Assembly (NCBI GenBank): GCA_963662355.1
Contig: OY759361.1
Location: forward strand, 1 to 64,000
DNA: 64,000 nt
Direction: 5' to 3'
Source: WTFY01 sp026713925
Lineage (GTDB): Bacteria; Pseudomonadota; Gammaproteobacteria; UBA4575
Shown here: piece by piece, positions 26,052 to 35,434 of the stretch
How the letters are laid out: every line of letters starts with the position of its first letter
Numbering within the stretch: position 1 is the first letter of the stretch
Notes under the pieces: model-generated
What the model saw: the letters and a program-made list of their open reading frames with translations, nothing else
What the model was told of the DNA's origin: nothing
Database searches by the model: none
Translations under genes and position numbers: made by a program

Positions 26052-27731
26052 ATGCTGAAATCGATCTTTATCAGTAACTTCGCAATCATCGATGAACTGG
26101 AACTGGATTTCAGCCCCGGCATGAACGTGCTCACGGGTGAAACCGGTACCGGAAAATCCATCATGATCGATGCACTGAACCTGGCACTCGGGACGCGGGC
26201 GGACAGTTCCATGGCCCGGAATCCGGAGCACAGGATCGAAATCGCTGCCACCCTGGATGCAAGCCACACCCCGGCGGCCCTGCGCCGGCTGGAAGAACAC
26301 AGCGTGGACGCAGACAACGGCCATTGCGTACTGCGCAGGGTGATCACGAAGGACGGGAAATCCAGGGCCTACATCAACGGTTCACCGTGTCCGGTCATGC
26401 ATCTTCGCGGCATCGGCGAACTGCTGGTCGATGTCTGTGGGCAGCACGAGTTCCAGTCCCTGATGCGCCGGGACAAGCAGCGCGAGCTGCTGGACGGTTT
26501 TGCAGGGAATGAAATGGAAAGCCTGGCAGCACTTTTCCGGCACTGGAAGGACCTCGACCAACAATTGCAACGCGCCGAGGAAAACCGGGAAAATGCCCGT
26601 TCACAGCTGGAACTGCTGCGCTACCAGCACCAGGAACTTGAGCAGCTGAACCTGGATGAAGGCGAATATGAGGCCATATGCAATCGGCACGTGCAACTAA
26701 TCCATGCAAAGGAGCTGAATGAAGGCAGCCTGCTGATCTCGGACCGCCTGGCCGGGGACCGTGACGATGCCATCTGCGACACCACCGGCCAGTTGCTGGC
26801 GGAACTGGAAAAACTGAGCACTCACGACCCGTCATTGAAAGAACCGCTGGAAGACCTGCATGCCGCCCAGATCCAGCTCGGGGAAACCGCCCGCATGTTA
26901 CGTGACTATTCCGAGCGAATATCTGCCGACCCGCAGGAGCTGAGCGGGCTCGAGGACCGCCTCTGCGTGATCGAGGACATCGCACGCAAGCACGGGGTCA
27001 GACCCGCAGAGCTCACAGCATTGCGCGCATCCATTGCCGCCAGGCTGGATGACCTGGAAACCCGCCATGAAGACCCCGAAGCGATTCGCGAGGCCATCCA
27101 TGAGACAGAGCGGGACTACCGGGCCCTGGCCGCGAAAATCAGTGCGGCGAGACAGGCTGCCGCCGAGAGGCTTGACGAGAACATCACCGGTTCCATGCAA
27201 ACCCTTGGGATGCAGGGAGGACGCTTTCATATCGAGGTGCAATCGCGCAAATCCAGCGAACCGGGCCCGAACGGCCTGGATGAACTGCAGTTCCTGGTCA
27301 GCACCAACCCCGGCCAGGCACTGCGCCCCCTGAGCAAGGTCGTCTCGGGCGGCGAGCTGTCCAGGCTCAGCCTGGCCATACAAATCACCACCGCGAACAA
27401 CCTCGGGATTCCGACCCTGATTTTCGATGAAGTCGATACCGGTGTCGGCGGGGCAACGGCTGAAATTGTCGGCAAGCACCTGCGCGAACTGAGTTACAAT
27501 GCGCAGGTCTTTTGTGTCACCCACCTCGCGCAGGTGGCGGCCCAAGCGCACCATCACTACAAGGTGAGCAAGTACGAGCATGATTCATCAGTCCGCGCCG
27601 AAATTTCACATCTTGGGAAACAGGGCCGCATCGACGAGCTGGCCCGCATGCTGGGCGGGATTGAAATGACCCGCAATACCCACGAGCATGCCCGGGAAAT
27701 GCTGCAGCAGACCCAGAGCCCACCGGCATGA
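26052..27731 (+). CDS. recN: DNA repair protein RecN
   Basis: 559 residues from MLKSIFISNFAIIDELEL, the family N terminus; a longer frame from 25998 adds an untypical leader overlapping nadK. Walker A is GETGTGKS near residue 35. Long coiled coils occupy about 150-370, and the C-terminal half has the ABC signature VSGGELSRLSLAIQ and Walker B LIFDEVDTGVGGATA. RecN is an SMC-like ATPase acting in double-strand-break repair. The stop overlaps the bamE start (ATGA). Confidence 0.97.
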   Translation: MLKSIFISNFAIIDELELDFSPGMNVLTGETGTGKSIMIDALNLALGTRADSSMARNPEHRIEIAATLDASHTPAALRRLEEHSVDADNGHCVLRRVITKDGKSRAYINGSPCPVMHLRGIGELLVDVCGQHEFQSLMRRDKQRELLDGFAGNEMESLAALFRHWKDLDQQLQRAEENRENARSQLELLRYQHQELEQLNLDEGEYEAICNRHVQLIHAKELNEGSLLISDRLAGDRDDAICDTTGQLLAELEKLSTHDPSLKEPLEDLHAAQIQLGETARMLRDYSERISADPQELSGLEDRLCVIEDIARKHGVRPAELTALRASIAARLDDLETRHEDPEAIREAIHETERDYRALAAKISAARQAAAERLDENITGSMQTLGMQGGRFHIEVQSRKSSEPGPNGLDELQFLVSTNPGQALRPLSKVVSGGELSRLSLAIQITTANNLGIPTLIFDEVDTGVGGATAEIVGKHLRELSYNAQVFCVTHLAQVAAQAHHHYKVSKYEHDSSVRAEISHLGKQGRIDELARMLGGIEMTRNTHEHAREMLQQTQSPPA

Positions 27732-28120
27732 AGAACCCGGGGAAAGCGATCCTCCTTGCACTGTGCTGCATGGCAGCTCTCATCGGGTGCGAGAACAAGC
27801 TGCTGAAGGTCTACAAGATCGATGTTCAGCAGGGCAATGTGCTGGAAGCCGAAGACGTTGAAAAAATCAGGCTGGGCATGAGCAAGGAGCAGGTCCACTT
27901 CGTGCTGGGCACTCCCCTGATCATTGACAGCTTCCACCCTGACCGGTGGGACTACGTCTACATTCTGAAACCGGGCTACGCTGAGCTGCAGCGCAGGCAG
28001 TTGACCCTTGTCTTCGACCGCAACGAGGTCATCGAGGTTATCAAGCACAATGTGCCGGCAGTGGAGGCCCGCCCGGACAAGCCGGATGAGGCCGAGGCCG
28101 AGCAGGCTGCGGACCGCTGA
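27728..28120 (+). CDS. bamE: Outer-membrane assembly lipoprotein BamE (SmpA)
   Basis: 130 residues. The lipoprotein signal peptide ends in the lipobox LIGC (Cys about 21). The mature part has the BamE fold signature IDVQQGNVLEAEDVEKIRLG, then VLGTPLIIDSFHPDRWDYVY. The C terminus is an acidic, Glu/Ala-rich tail. It belongs to the Bam complex that inserts beta-barrel proteins into the outer membrane. Overlap with recN implies translational coupling. Confidence 0.95.
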   Translation: MKNPGKAILLALCCMAALIGCENKLLKVYKIDVQQGNVLEAEDVEKIRLGMSKEQVHFVLGTPLIIDSFHPDRWDYVYILKPGYAELQRRQLTLVFDRNEVIEVIKHNVPAVEARPDKPDEAEAEQAADR

Positions 28121-28241
28121 CTCCGGTACCGGCCAGGCCCGGTACTGTCAGACCGATTGATTCCCAGGCGATCCGTGACCGGACGGACTGCAATCCCGGG
28201 CGCATGAAGCGGATGTGTGGCACACCGGCACGTACCCGCCC

Positions 28242-28523
28242 CTATCGCGCACGTTTTCGCCGCGCCTCGGGAGGACTTTCATACAGGGGCCGGTAGATCT
28301 CGATCCGGTCATGATCCTGCAGGGACTGGTCCAGGCCCACCAGGCGCCCGAAGATGCCGACATTGCCGTTGTTCACCTCGATGTCCGGGTACTTATCCAT
28401 GATGCCGGAGCGCTGGATGGTCTGCAGGACCGTGGACTGCGGGGTGACCTTCAACGGAATCACCTCCTGATGATGGGGCAGCGCGTAGCAGACCGTAACC
28501 GAGATACGGTTATCGCTTTTCAT
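28242..28523 (-). CDS. rnfH: RnfH-family protein (UPF0125, ubiquitin-like fold)
   Basis: 93 residues from MKSDNRISVTVCYALPHHQE; the start lies inside the ratA 3' end (14-bp overlap). The family motif VCYALPHHQEVIPLKV, then GIMDKYPDIEVNNGNVGIFG and LQDHDRIEIYRPL are all present. The fold is ubiquitin-like; the exact role is unknown in general. It pairs with ratA as in most gammaproteobacteria, opposite bamE. Confidence 0.93.
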   Translation of the reverse strand: MKSDNRISVTVCYALPHHQEVIPLKVTPQSTVLQTIQRSGIMDKYPDIEVNNGNVGIFGRLVGLDQSLQDHDRIEIYRPLYESPPEARRKRAR

Positions 28524-28947
28524 AGGTTTCCTTGGCCCGTTGCCGAAAGACAGCAATCATCCTGTTTGCAAGGCTATGGAAGATCGGGCCCAGCGTGAAT
28601 GCGTACAACCGGTTGGAGAATGCAAACTTGATTTCCAGTTCCACCTTGCAGGTGCGTTCATCGACCTCATGGAATTGCCAGATTCCTTTCAGGTGCTTGA
28701 ACGGGCCTTCTACCAGGTTCACGACAACCTTCCGGTTTTCAACGAGCTCATTGCGTGTGGTCATCGAAGCCCCAAAGCCGCCCCTCGAAAAATGCAGCGT
28801 GGCCTCGGCCTCCTCGGCCGTGCTGCGGAGGACTTCGCTGCGGTCACACCATGGAACAAACTCGGAATAGGCCTCGATGTCATTCACCAGCCGGTACATC
28901 TGTGCTGCCGTATAAGGCAGCAATGCATTGCGTTGTACATGAACCAT
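28510..28947 (-). CDS. ratA: RatA family protein (START/COQ10-like)
   Basis: 145 residues from MVHVQRNALLPYTAAQMYRL, the family N terminus; an upstream extension of the frame has no typical sequence. It contains LVNDIEAYSEFVPWCDRSEVL and the C-terminal GPIFHSLANRMIAVFRQRA. In E. coli the homologue was reported to block 70S ribosome association; related eukaryotic Coq10 binds ubiquinone. Its function here may be either. It overlaps rnfH. Confidence 0.93.
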   Translation of the reverse strand: MVHVQRNALLPYTAAQMYRLVNDIEAYSEFVPWCDRSEVLRSTAEEAEATLHFSRGGFGASMTTRNELVENRKVVVNLVEGPFKHLKGIWQFHEVDERTCKVELEIKFAFSNRLYAFTLGPIFHSLANRMIAVFRQRAKETYEKR

Positions 28948-28967
28948 ATGCAAATATCGGGCAGTAC

Positions 28968-30347
28968 TTAGAAGATTCCGAGCACGTGGAGGAAGATCAG
29001 GATCACACCTGCCGGGGCAACATACCGGGCGAGTAATCGCCACAGGCCGTATACACAGGAATGCTTCAGCCGCAGCTCGTCGCGACTGGAGGCCTCGCTC
29101 ATGACCCATCCGGCAAATACACAGATCAGGATCCCGCCCAGCGGCAGCATGATATTCGCGGCCAGAAAATCCAGCAGGTCAAAAAATGATTTGCCTGCAA
29201 GAGGCGTCCCGTCGAGCAACTTGATCCGGTTCCAGTGGTTAAACGAAAACACGGTGCCCAACCCGACGGCCCAGGTAACCAGCCCGCAAATTACGGATGA
29301 CGTGATCCGGGAAATCGAGAACCGCTCGATCAGCCAGGCCACAGCCGGCTCGATCAGGGAAATCGCAGAGGTCCAGGCGGCAAAGACCAGCAGCGTGAAA
29401 AACAGGAGCCCGAAGAACATACCGCCTGGCATGTGTCCGAAGGCTAACGGCAGGGTATTGAATATCAGCCCGGGGCCCTGTCCGGGTTCCAGGTTGTTGG
29501 CAAACACGATCGGGAAAATGGCCAGGCCGGCCAGGATGGCCACCACAGTATCCGCCAGCGCTACCTGAAGGCTGGTACTTCCAATCGATGCATCATCGGG
29601 CAGATAGGAACCGTACATCATGATGGCCCCCATGCCCACGCTCAGGGTAAAAAACGCATGTCCCATGGCTTTCAGGACCACATCGGGTGTGATCTTCGAG
29701 AAATCAGGGGTAAACAGGAACTTCAGACCCGCATAGAAATCCCCTTGCACCAGCGCATATGCAACCATCACAAGAATCAGCGTGAACAGGATCGGCATCA
29801 AAAGCCGCACAGCCATCTCCAGCCCCTTGCGCACGCCCCGTATGACCACGACCATCGTCAGCACGATGAACAGGGTATGCCAGAACAGCAGCCGCCACGG
29901 GTCCGAGACCAGTTGGTTGAATACTTCACCGACTTCCTCGCTGGACACGCCGGAAAAGGTACCGCCCGCCGTTTCCACAACATAGGCCAGTGTCCAGCCA
30001 GCAATGACACTGTAGTAGGAAAGGATCATGAAGCCGGCCAGGATGCCCATCGCCCCCAGCAGGCTCCACGAGGTGCTGCGGTTCTCCTCCCTGGCCAGGA
30101 CATGCATGGTGTTGATCGGGCTGCTGCGGCCCCTGCGCCCCAGCAGGACTTCCGACATCATCACCGGTATGCCGAGCAGGGCAATGCAGATAAGATACAG
30201 CACCACAAACGCACCGCCGCCGCTTTCACCAGCCATGTAGGGGAATTTCCAGACATTGCCCAGACCGATCGCCGACCCGGCGGCCGCAAATACGAACATG
30301 ACCCGGGAGGACCAGTACCCGTGTATGGACGCCCTTGAAGTAGTCAT
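28968..30347 (-). CDS. Sodium-dependent neurotransmitter-symporter (NSS) family transporter
   Basis: 459 residues, about 11-12 membrane segments. It begins with the NSS signature FVFAAAGSAIGLGNVWKFPY and GGGAFVVLYLICI. TM1 and TM6-like regions (GAIMMYGSYLP) contain the unwound segments that bind Na+ and substrate in LeuT. It would import an amino acid or related compound with Na+ across the inner membrane; the substrate cannot be read from sequence. It starts divergently from smpB and ends 20 bp before ratA. Confidence 0.93.
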   Translation of the reverse strand: MTTSRASIHGYWSSRVMFVFAAAGSAIGLGNVWKFPYMAGESGGGAFVVLYLICIALLGIPVMMSEVLLGRRGRSSPINTMHVLAREENRSTSWSLLGAMGILAGFMILSYYSVIAGWTLAYVVETAGGTFSGVSSEEVGEVFNQLVSDPWRLLFWHTLFIVLTMVVVIRGVRKGLEMAVRLLMPILFTLILVMVAYALVQGDFYAGLKFLFTPDFSKITPDVVLKAMGHAFFTLSVGMGAIMMYGSYLPDDASIGSTSLQVALADTVVAILAGLAIFPIVFANNLEPGQGPGLIFNTLPLAFGHMPGGMFFGLLFFTLLVFAAWTSAISLIEPAVAWLIERFSISRITSSVICGLVTWAVGLGTVFSFNHWNRIKLLDGTPLAGKSFFDLLDFLAANIMLPLGGILICVFAGWVMSEASSRDELRLKHSCVYGLWRLLARYVAPAGVILIFLHVLGIF

Positions 30348-30464
30348 ATACCTGCCTGTATTACCTGTGCAGAAAACCGGATGTCTGCAGACTGCCCTTC
30401 ATACTATATCGGATTGCTGACGTTTTGAACGCAGGGCCGGCATGATTTCATTACAATAACCTCC

Positions 30465-30938
30465 ATGGCCAGTTCCAAATCCAAACCGCCCCCCAGTATC
30501 GCAGTCAACAAGAAGGCCCGGCATGACTACTTTATCCTTGAACATCTGGAGGCAGGACTGGTTCTTGAAGGCTGGGAGGTAAAAAGCCTCAGGGCTAAAC
30601 ACGTCCAGCTCAAGGAAAGCTATATCCTGATCAAGGGCATGCAGGCCTGGCTTCTCGGGGCACACATCAATCCCCTGCCTGCAGCCTCGACCCACAAGGT
30701 GACCGACCCGACGCGCACCCGCAAGCTTCTGCTGCACAGGGATGAAATTGCGAAACTGGTGGGGGCAGTTGACCGGAAAGGGTTTACCATTGTCCCGCTA
30801 TCCATGTACTGGAAAAAAGGGGTGGTCAAGCTTGGCATCGCCATTGCGAAAGGCAAGCAGAAACACGACCGGCGCGCGAGCATCCGGGAACGGGACTGGA
30901 AACGCGACAAGGAACGGCTCCTGAAGCAGGCCAAATAG
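30465..30938 (+). CDS. smpB: SsrA-binding protein SmpB
   Basis: 157 residues. It contains NKKARHDYFILEHLEAGLVLEGWEVKSLR, AHINPLP, LLLHRDEI and the basic C-terminal tail KGKQKHDRRASIRERDWKRD. It binds tmRNA and is needed for trans-translation rescue of stalled ribosomes. No ssrA gene is seen in this window. A GGCCCCG/CGGGGCC hairpin follows the stop (30938-30953) without a T-run. Confidence 0.97.
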   Translation: MASSKSKPPPSIAVNKKARHDYFILEHLEAGLVLEGWEVKSLRAKHVQLKESYILIKGMQAWLLGAHINPLPAASTHKVTDPTRTRKLLLHRDEIAKLVGAVDRKGFTIVPLSMYWKKGVVKLGIAIAKGKQKHDRRASIRERDWKRDKERLLKQAK

Positions 30939-30985
30939 GCCCCGCACGGGGCCTGATGCAAGCTGGCAAACCCGGGAAATCTTGC

Positions 30986-31216
30986 TTACTGCTGCATGAC
31001 CCCGCAGTTGAACACACCGGACCCAGCCTCTTTCTGAGTCATCTCGACGCATTCGTCATACGAGCCGAATTCCCCTGTCACCGTGACGGGCCCGGAGCCT
31101 GCATCCGCATAGACTTCACCGACCCATTTGCTGCCTGTATCCGCTTCATCCTTGGTACACCCGGCAATCACGACATAAAAGATCAGTATCACACATGCCA
31201 ATAGCAATTTTCTCAT
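30986..31216 (-). CDS. Small lipoprotein of unknown function
   Basis: 76 residues from MRKLLLACVILIFYVVIAGC, with GGAGAT 8 bases upstream. The signal peptide ends in the lipobox VIAGC, so the mature protein is about 57 residues: TKDEADTGSKWVGEVYADAG, then a Tyr/Cys segment (GEFGSYDECVEMTQKEAG) and a final FNCGVMQQ. Two cysteines beyond the lipidated one could form a disulfide. I do not recognise the family. It sits 98 bp downstream of dnaQ on the same strand. Confidence 0.75.
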   Translation of the reverse strand: MRKLLLACVILIFYVVIAGCTKDEADTGSKWVGEVYADAGSGPVTVTGEFGSYDECVEMTQKEAGSGVFNCGVMQQ

Positions 31217-31314
31217 GACAGATATCTCCGAAGCTGGACAGAAAAGGGTGATCAATGTAACGAAATTCGGACAGCACGGCAACCGTGATGCCCATGCCAG
31301 CCATGACGACAAGC

Positions 31315-32031
31315 CTACTGGCCGGTGTCCTTCCTCCAAACACAGCCCGAATCGCTCTCCTTGGCGATCTTGTCCAGAAAAGCCTCGTGGGCGGCCAGCT
31401 CGTCCTCACGGGCTTCAATGACCCTGAAGGCGGTTCGCGATTTCCTGGCCTGTCGTGCAGCCAGTTCCTGCCGGGCCCTTTGCTCGGAATCCGCACCCAG
31501 ACTCAGGGCCGACTGCCCACCTGTCATGGCCAGGTACACTTCTGCCAGAATTTGCGCATCCAGCAGGGCACCGTGAAGCTCGCGCACGGGATTGCTGATC
31601 TCATACCGCTTGCACAGGGCGTCCAGGCTGTTTTTCTGTCCCGGGTGCATCTTCCTTGCCAGTTCCAGGGTATCGGTGACCGAACAGCATTCACGGATTT
31701 CGGTCACCTCGTGACCAGCCAGCGACAGTTCGGCATTGATGAACTCGATGTCAAACGCGGCATTGTGGATCACCAGCTCAGCATCCCGTATGAATTCCAG
31801 AAGCTCGTCGGCAATCTTGGGAAACACGGGTTTGTCGGCAAGAAACTCCTGGGTGATCCCGTGTATTTCCAAGGCCGCCTCATCGATCTCGCGGCCTGGA
31901 TTCACAAACCGGTGGAAGGTGCGGTCGGTCGTTCGGCGATGCAGCATTTCCACACATCCGATCTCGATGATGCGGTGCCCCTGCGAAACCTCCAGGCCGG
32001 TGGTTTCCGTATCCAGAATGACGTGGCGCAT
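31315..32031 (-). CDS. dnaQ: DNA polymerase III epsilon subunit (3'-5' exonuclease)
   Basis: 238 residues from MRHVILDTETTGLEV, the family N terminus. It has exonuclease motifs ExoI (DTETTG), ExoII (IHNAAFDIEFIN) and ExoIII with LHGALLDAQILAEVYLAMTGG. The C-terminal segment binds the alpha subunit. It proofreads the replicative polymerase. It is adjacent to rnhA in the conserved same-strand pair (here rnhA is upstream with a 31-bp gap). Confidence 0.96.
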   Translation of the reverse strand: MRHVILDTETTGLEVSQGHRIIEIGCVEMLHRRTTDRTFHRFVNPGREIDEAALEIHGITQEFLADKPVFPKIADELLEFIRDAELVIHNAAFDIEFINAELSLAGHEVTEIRECCSVTDTLELARKMHPGQKNSLDALCKRYEISNPVRELHGALLDAQILAEVYLAMTGGQSALSLGADSEQRARQELAARQARKSRTAFRVIEAREDELAAHEAFLDKIAKESDSGCVWRKDTGQ

Positions 32032-32062
32032 CGTGCTGAACTGACCCTGTACCAATCCGTGG

Positions 32063-32503
32063 CTATGCCAGCAGGCTGTCGATCGCTTCATTGGCCAGGC
32101 GGTCGACCTGCTCGTTCTCTGCATGCCCGGTATGACCCTTTACCCAGTTCCAGGTGACGTCATGACGCTCAACTAGCCCGTCCAACTGCTGCCACAGGTC
32201 CTGGTTCTTTACGGGCTTTTTTGCAAAAGTTTTCCAGCCATTGCGTTTCCAGTTCGGCAGCCACTGCTGGATGCCGTTCATCAGATACCTCGAATCGGTG
32301 GTAATGCGAACGGTGCAGGGGCGCTTGAGCTTCTCCAGGGCCGACAACGCAGCCTGCAACTCCATGCGGTTATTGGTGGTTTCCTTCACCGCTCCGTGAA
32401 TGGTAGTTTCCGCATCGCCATAGCGCAGCAGGGCAGCCCATCCCCCAGGCCCCGGGTTGCCGCGGCAGGCGCCATCAGTGTAGATATCGACCTGCTCTGG
32501 CAT
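32063..32503 (-). CDS. rnhA: Ribonuclease HI
   Basis: 146 residues from MPEQVDIYTDGACRGNPGPG. The four catalytic acids are visible: Asp in YTDGAC, Glu in RMELQAA, Asp in TTDSRY, and Asp in EQVDRLAN. The basic protrusion (WKRNGWKTFAKKPVKNQD) is present. It removes RNA from RNA/DNA hybrids. The start overlaps the end of the methyltransferase gene by 29 bp. Confidence 0.97.
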   Translation of the reverse strand: MPEQVDIYTDGACRGNPGPGGWAALLRYGDAETTIHGAVKETTNNRMELQAALSALEKLKRPCTVRITTDSRYLMNGIQQWLPNWKRNGWKTFAKKPVKNQDLWQQLDGLVERHDVTWNWVKGHTGHAENEQVDRLANEAIDSLLA

Positions 32504-33257
32504 GGCTTGCTTCCCGAGCCGATGGCTCGGCAACGTTCACCGGCAGTACCCGCTGTCGTGGACGCCAGGGCTGCAGGCGCGGCGTGAGTGTCAGTACACG
32601 TTTCTTGGCAACAAATATGCGCACACCCCCCAGGCGTGCAAGCCCGTATCGGCCGGCGTGATTGAGAAACTGCAGGCGCTGCTGTACCCGCATGTTTTGT
32701 ACAGGGGGCCGCAGGCCGACGTATTCCGTCTGGACGACACTGAAATCCAGCAGGGAAAACCAGTCCTTCAAGCGTTTTGCGGTATAAAAATGACCCACCC
32801 AGGGTACCCGGCTGGTGTGTTTAAGGGCCAGCCTGCCGAGACCCATCATGCTGACCGGATTGAAGCCGACCAGCACCAGATGACCCTCGGATATCAGCAC
32901 CCTGTGCGCTTCACGCAAAACCTGATGGGGATCATGGGAAAAATCCAGGGTATGCAGCAGCACGATCAGGTCCAGCGTGTCCTGCTGGAACGGCAAGGCA
33001 AGGGGACTCGCAGCAAGCGTGCCGCATTCCGTGTCCAGCGTCATGTAGACCTTCTGACCAATCGGGCTGGATTGCATCGAGTCAGCCTGTAGGCTCAAGG
33101 CACCGACCTGCAAAGCATAATATCCGAACAGCCCGGACAGCAACTGGTCCAGTGTATCCTGCAATTCTGCGTACAATACCTGTCCCGCAGGACTGGCATA
33201 CCAGCCCTGCAATTTCCGGGAAAATCCGTCCAGCCTGTACAGTTCAGATTCTCGCAT
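32475..33257 (-). CDS. yafS: YafS-like SAM-dependent methyltransferase
   Basis: 260 residues. Class I methyltransferase of the Methyltransf_11 type: the post-motif-I segment LPFQQDTLDLIVLLHTLDFS and EAHRVLISEGHLVLVGFNP are clear, while motif I itself is degenerate. The position upstream of rnhA-dnaQ matches E. coli yafS, but the neighbour gloB, usually between it and mltD, is missing. The C terminus is basic and proline-rich. Substrate unknown. Confidence 0.8.
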   Translation of the reverse strand: MRESELYRLDGFSRKLQGWYASPAGQVLYAELQDTLDQLLSGLFGYYALQVGALSLQADSMQSSPIGQKVYMTLDTECGTLAASPLALPFQQDTLDLIVLLHTLDFSHDPHQVLREAHRVLISEGHLVLVGFNPVSMMGLGRLALKHTSRVPWVGHFYTAKRLKDWFSLLDFSVVQTEYVGLRPPVQNMRVQQRLQFLNHAGRYGLARLGGVRIFVAKKRVLTLTPRLQPWRPRQRVLPVNVAEPSAREASHARAGRYLH

Positions 33258-33329
33258 CCTCCCATTCTAGCCTAAAACCTGAACCGGTAAAGTCGGCATG
33301 CCGCATGAAACCTGGCCCATAAATAACTT

Positions 33330-33352
33330 ATACATATATAAAATCTATGTAT
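33330..33352. promoter_or_regulatory. AT-rich palindrome ahead of mltD
   Basis: ATACATA (33330-33336) and TATGTAT (33346-33352) form a perfect 7-bp inverted repeat with a 9-bp spacer, 37 bp before the mltD start. It could be an operator over the mltD promoter or an incidental AT palindrome. Confidence 0.3.
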
Positions 33353-33389
33353 TAGTATTTTCGGCTGACTCCCTTATGATTTTCATCTC

Positions 33390-35201
33390 ATGAAGAGCAA
33401 TGCTTGTCTGCTACTGGCTGTTCTGACGTTTACCCTGACAGCCTGCATCAAAGCAAACCTGCCTGCCGAACGAACACTGGCCGATACTGTCGAGCCGACA
33501 GCGCCTGAAGGGACTTCACGGGTACATAGCCAGCCTGCACCCGAGCCAGCCAGCTCTGGCAAATTCACCGAGTCTGACGACTTACCCGGTTCAGGTGAAT
33601 CGATCAGCCTGACAGACGCGCACCGACCGAGCGAACCCTACATGCCCCCCGTTCCGGACGGGCTGACAGAAGTCCCTGAAGACGACCCTGCTCCCGATAC
33701 TGGGCCGCAACTGATCTGGCAGCGGATCGCAAGGAACCTGGAATTCTCACAGATGTATGACCAGCCCCCTGTAGTCCGGTTCATACAGAGCTATCTCAAA
33801 AGGGAGCAAACGCTGTACATCATGTCGCACCGTGCCGAGCCTTTCATCCATTTTATCGTCAGCGAGGTTGAACGGCGCAACATGCCCGCTGAACTGGCAA
33901 TACTTCCCATGGTTGAAAGCGGCTATCAGCCCCGGGCGGTTTCACGTGCACGGGCTGCAGGCCTGTGGCAATTCATATACCGTACAGCCAGGCAATATGA
34001 CCTGGAGCGTACCTGCTGTTATGACGGCCGCTACGATGTCCATGCCTCCACGATGGCAGCCCTTGACCATCTCAGTGACCTGCATGCAGAGCTGGAGGGG
34101 AACTGGATATATGCCCTGATGGCCTACAACGCCGGTCTCAACCGTGTCCAGGTGGCACTGAAACACAATGCAATGAAAAGCACGCCTGGCGGTTACTGGG
34201 ACCTGAAGTTGCCACGCGAAACCCGTGAATATGTACCCAGACTGCTGGCACTGAGTGCAATCGTGCATGATCCCAATCTGAGCACCACGCTGCTGCACCC
34301 GATTGCTGATACCCCACAAGTGGAAGTTCTGGAAACCGACAAGCGGATCTCGCCTGCAAAACTTGTCAAGCATGCTGAAATTAACCGCGCCGAGTTCCTG
34401 ACCCTCAATCCGGCCCTGCAGCTCCTGGATTACCCGATTCCAGCCGGCCACCGCTTGCTGGTGCCAAAACACAAGGCCGAACTGATCGCATCCACCATTG
34501 ACAGCCTGCCCGAGGAGAAACTTCAAAAACGGTACAGGCATTCCATCCGGTACGGGGAATCCCTGAGTGTCATCGCCGCACGCTACGGTACCTCCGTGGC
34601 TGCCCTGCGCAAGGCAAACAGCCTGAACGGCGACACCATCCGCGCGGGCAAAACCCTGATGATTCCCCCTGGCACCTGGACCCCGGCAACATCCCATAAT
34701 CTGCACAGACATATCATCCGGCACGGGGAATCCCTGAGCGTCATCGCTGCACGCTTCGGTACCTCCGTGGCTGCCCTGCGCAAGGCAAACAGCCTGAACG
34801 GCGACACCATTCGTGCGGGTAAAACCCTGAAGATCCCGTTCGCAGCCTGGCAACCGGCAGCATCCAGTCACCCGCACCGGCACACCATTACGTTTGGGGA
34901 ATCCCTGAGCGTCATCGCCGCACGCTACGGTACCTCCGTGGCTGCCCTGCGCAAGGCAAACAGCCTGAACGGCGACACCATCCGCGCGGGCAAAACCCTG
35001 AAGATCCCGTTCGCAGCCTGGCAACCGGCAGCATCCAGTCACCCGCACCGGCACACCATTACGTTTGGGGAATCCCTGAGCGTCATCGCCGCACGCTACG
35101 GTACCTCCGTGGCTGCCCTGCGCAAGGCAAACAGCCTGAACGGCGACACCATCCGCGCGGGCAAAACCCTGAAGATCCCATCACGACAGCAGGCCCTGTA
35201 A
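33390..35201 (+). CDS. mltD: Membrane-bound lytic murein transglycosylase D with four LysM repeats
   Basis: 603 residues. The lipoprotein signal ends in LTAC (about residue 19). A low-complexity linker leads to the GH23 transglycosylase domain with the catalytic Glu in LAILPMVESGYQPRAVS (about 175) and RAAGLWQFIYRTARQYDL and YNAGLNRVQ. From residue 383 there are four LysM modules in a strict 57-residue period (GESLSVIAARYGTSVAALRK). It cleaves peptidoglycan at the outer membrane and binds glycan through LysM. gloB is not next to it, unlike in E. coli. Confidence 0.96.
   Translation: MKSNACLLLAVLTFTLTACIKANLPAERTLADTVEPTAPEGTSRVHSQPAPEPASSGKFTESDDLPGSGESISLTDAHRPSEPYMPPVPDGLTEVPEDDPAPDTGPQLIWQRIARNLEFSQMYDQPPVVRFIQSYLKREQTLYIMSHRAEPFIHFIVSEVERRNMPAELAILPMVESGYQPRAVSRARAAGLWQFIYRTARQYDLERTCCYDGRYDVHASTMAALDHLSDLHAELEGNWIYALMAYNAGLNRVQVALKHNAMKSTPGGYWDLKLPRETREYVPRLLALSAIVHDPNLSTTLLHPIADTPQVEVLETDKRISPAKLVKHAEINRAEFLTLNPALQLLDYPIPAGHRLLVPKHKAELIASTIDSLPEEKLQKRYRHSIRYGESLSVIAARYGTSVAALRKANSLNGDTIRAGKTLMIPPGTWTPATSHNLHRHIIRHGESLSVIAARFGTSVAALRKANSLNGDTIRAGKTLKIPFAAWQPAASSHPHRHTITFGESLSVIAARYGTSVAALRKANSLNGDTIRAGKTLKIPFAAWQPAASSHPHRHTITFGESLSVIAARYGTSVAALRKANSLNGDTIRAGKTLKIPSRQQAL
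34536..35201. repeat. 171-bp tandem repeat array within mltD (LysM modules)
   Basis: Copies start at 34536, 34707, 34878 and 35049, each 171 bp (57 codons) except the shorter last one. Copies 3 and 4 are nearly identical at the DNA level, including the linker that encodes FAAWQPAASSHPH, which points to recent duplication and possible copy-number variation. Confidence 0.9.
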
Positions 35202-35434
35202 CCCCTGATTCCGCCTATACAGGTACAGACGGGAATGATGCACCCGGACCTCAAGTCGCTGGCTGTCTGCATTTGTCCAGCTTCGATCCGCCATGACACC
35301 TGACGAACGGTTCTCAATTCACTGACAGCTCCGGCACGCTGGTCTGCACGGGTAAGTCTCGGGAAGAATTCACTTTACCGGTGCCATGCATGCCCCGGAT
35401 TCAATCCTTCGAAAAGAGATGCGGTCGAGTGCCC

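Noticed and set aside
30938..30953. GGCCCCG/CGGGGCC hairpin after smpB
   Set aside because: A 2-nt loop and no T-run; not counted as a terminator.
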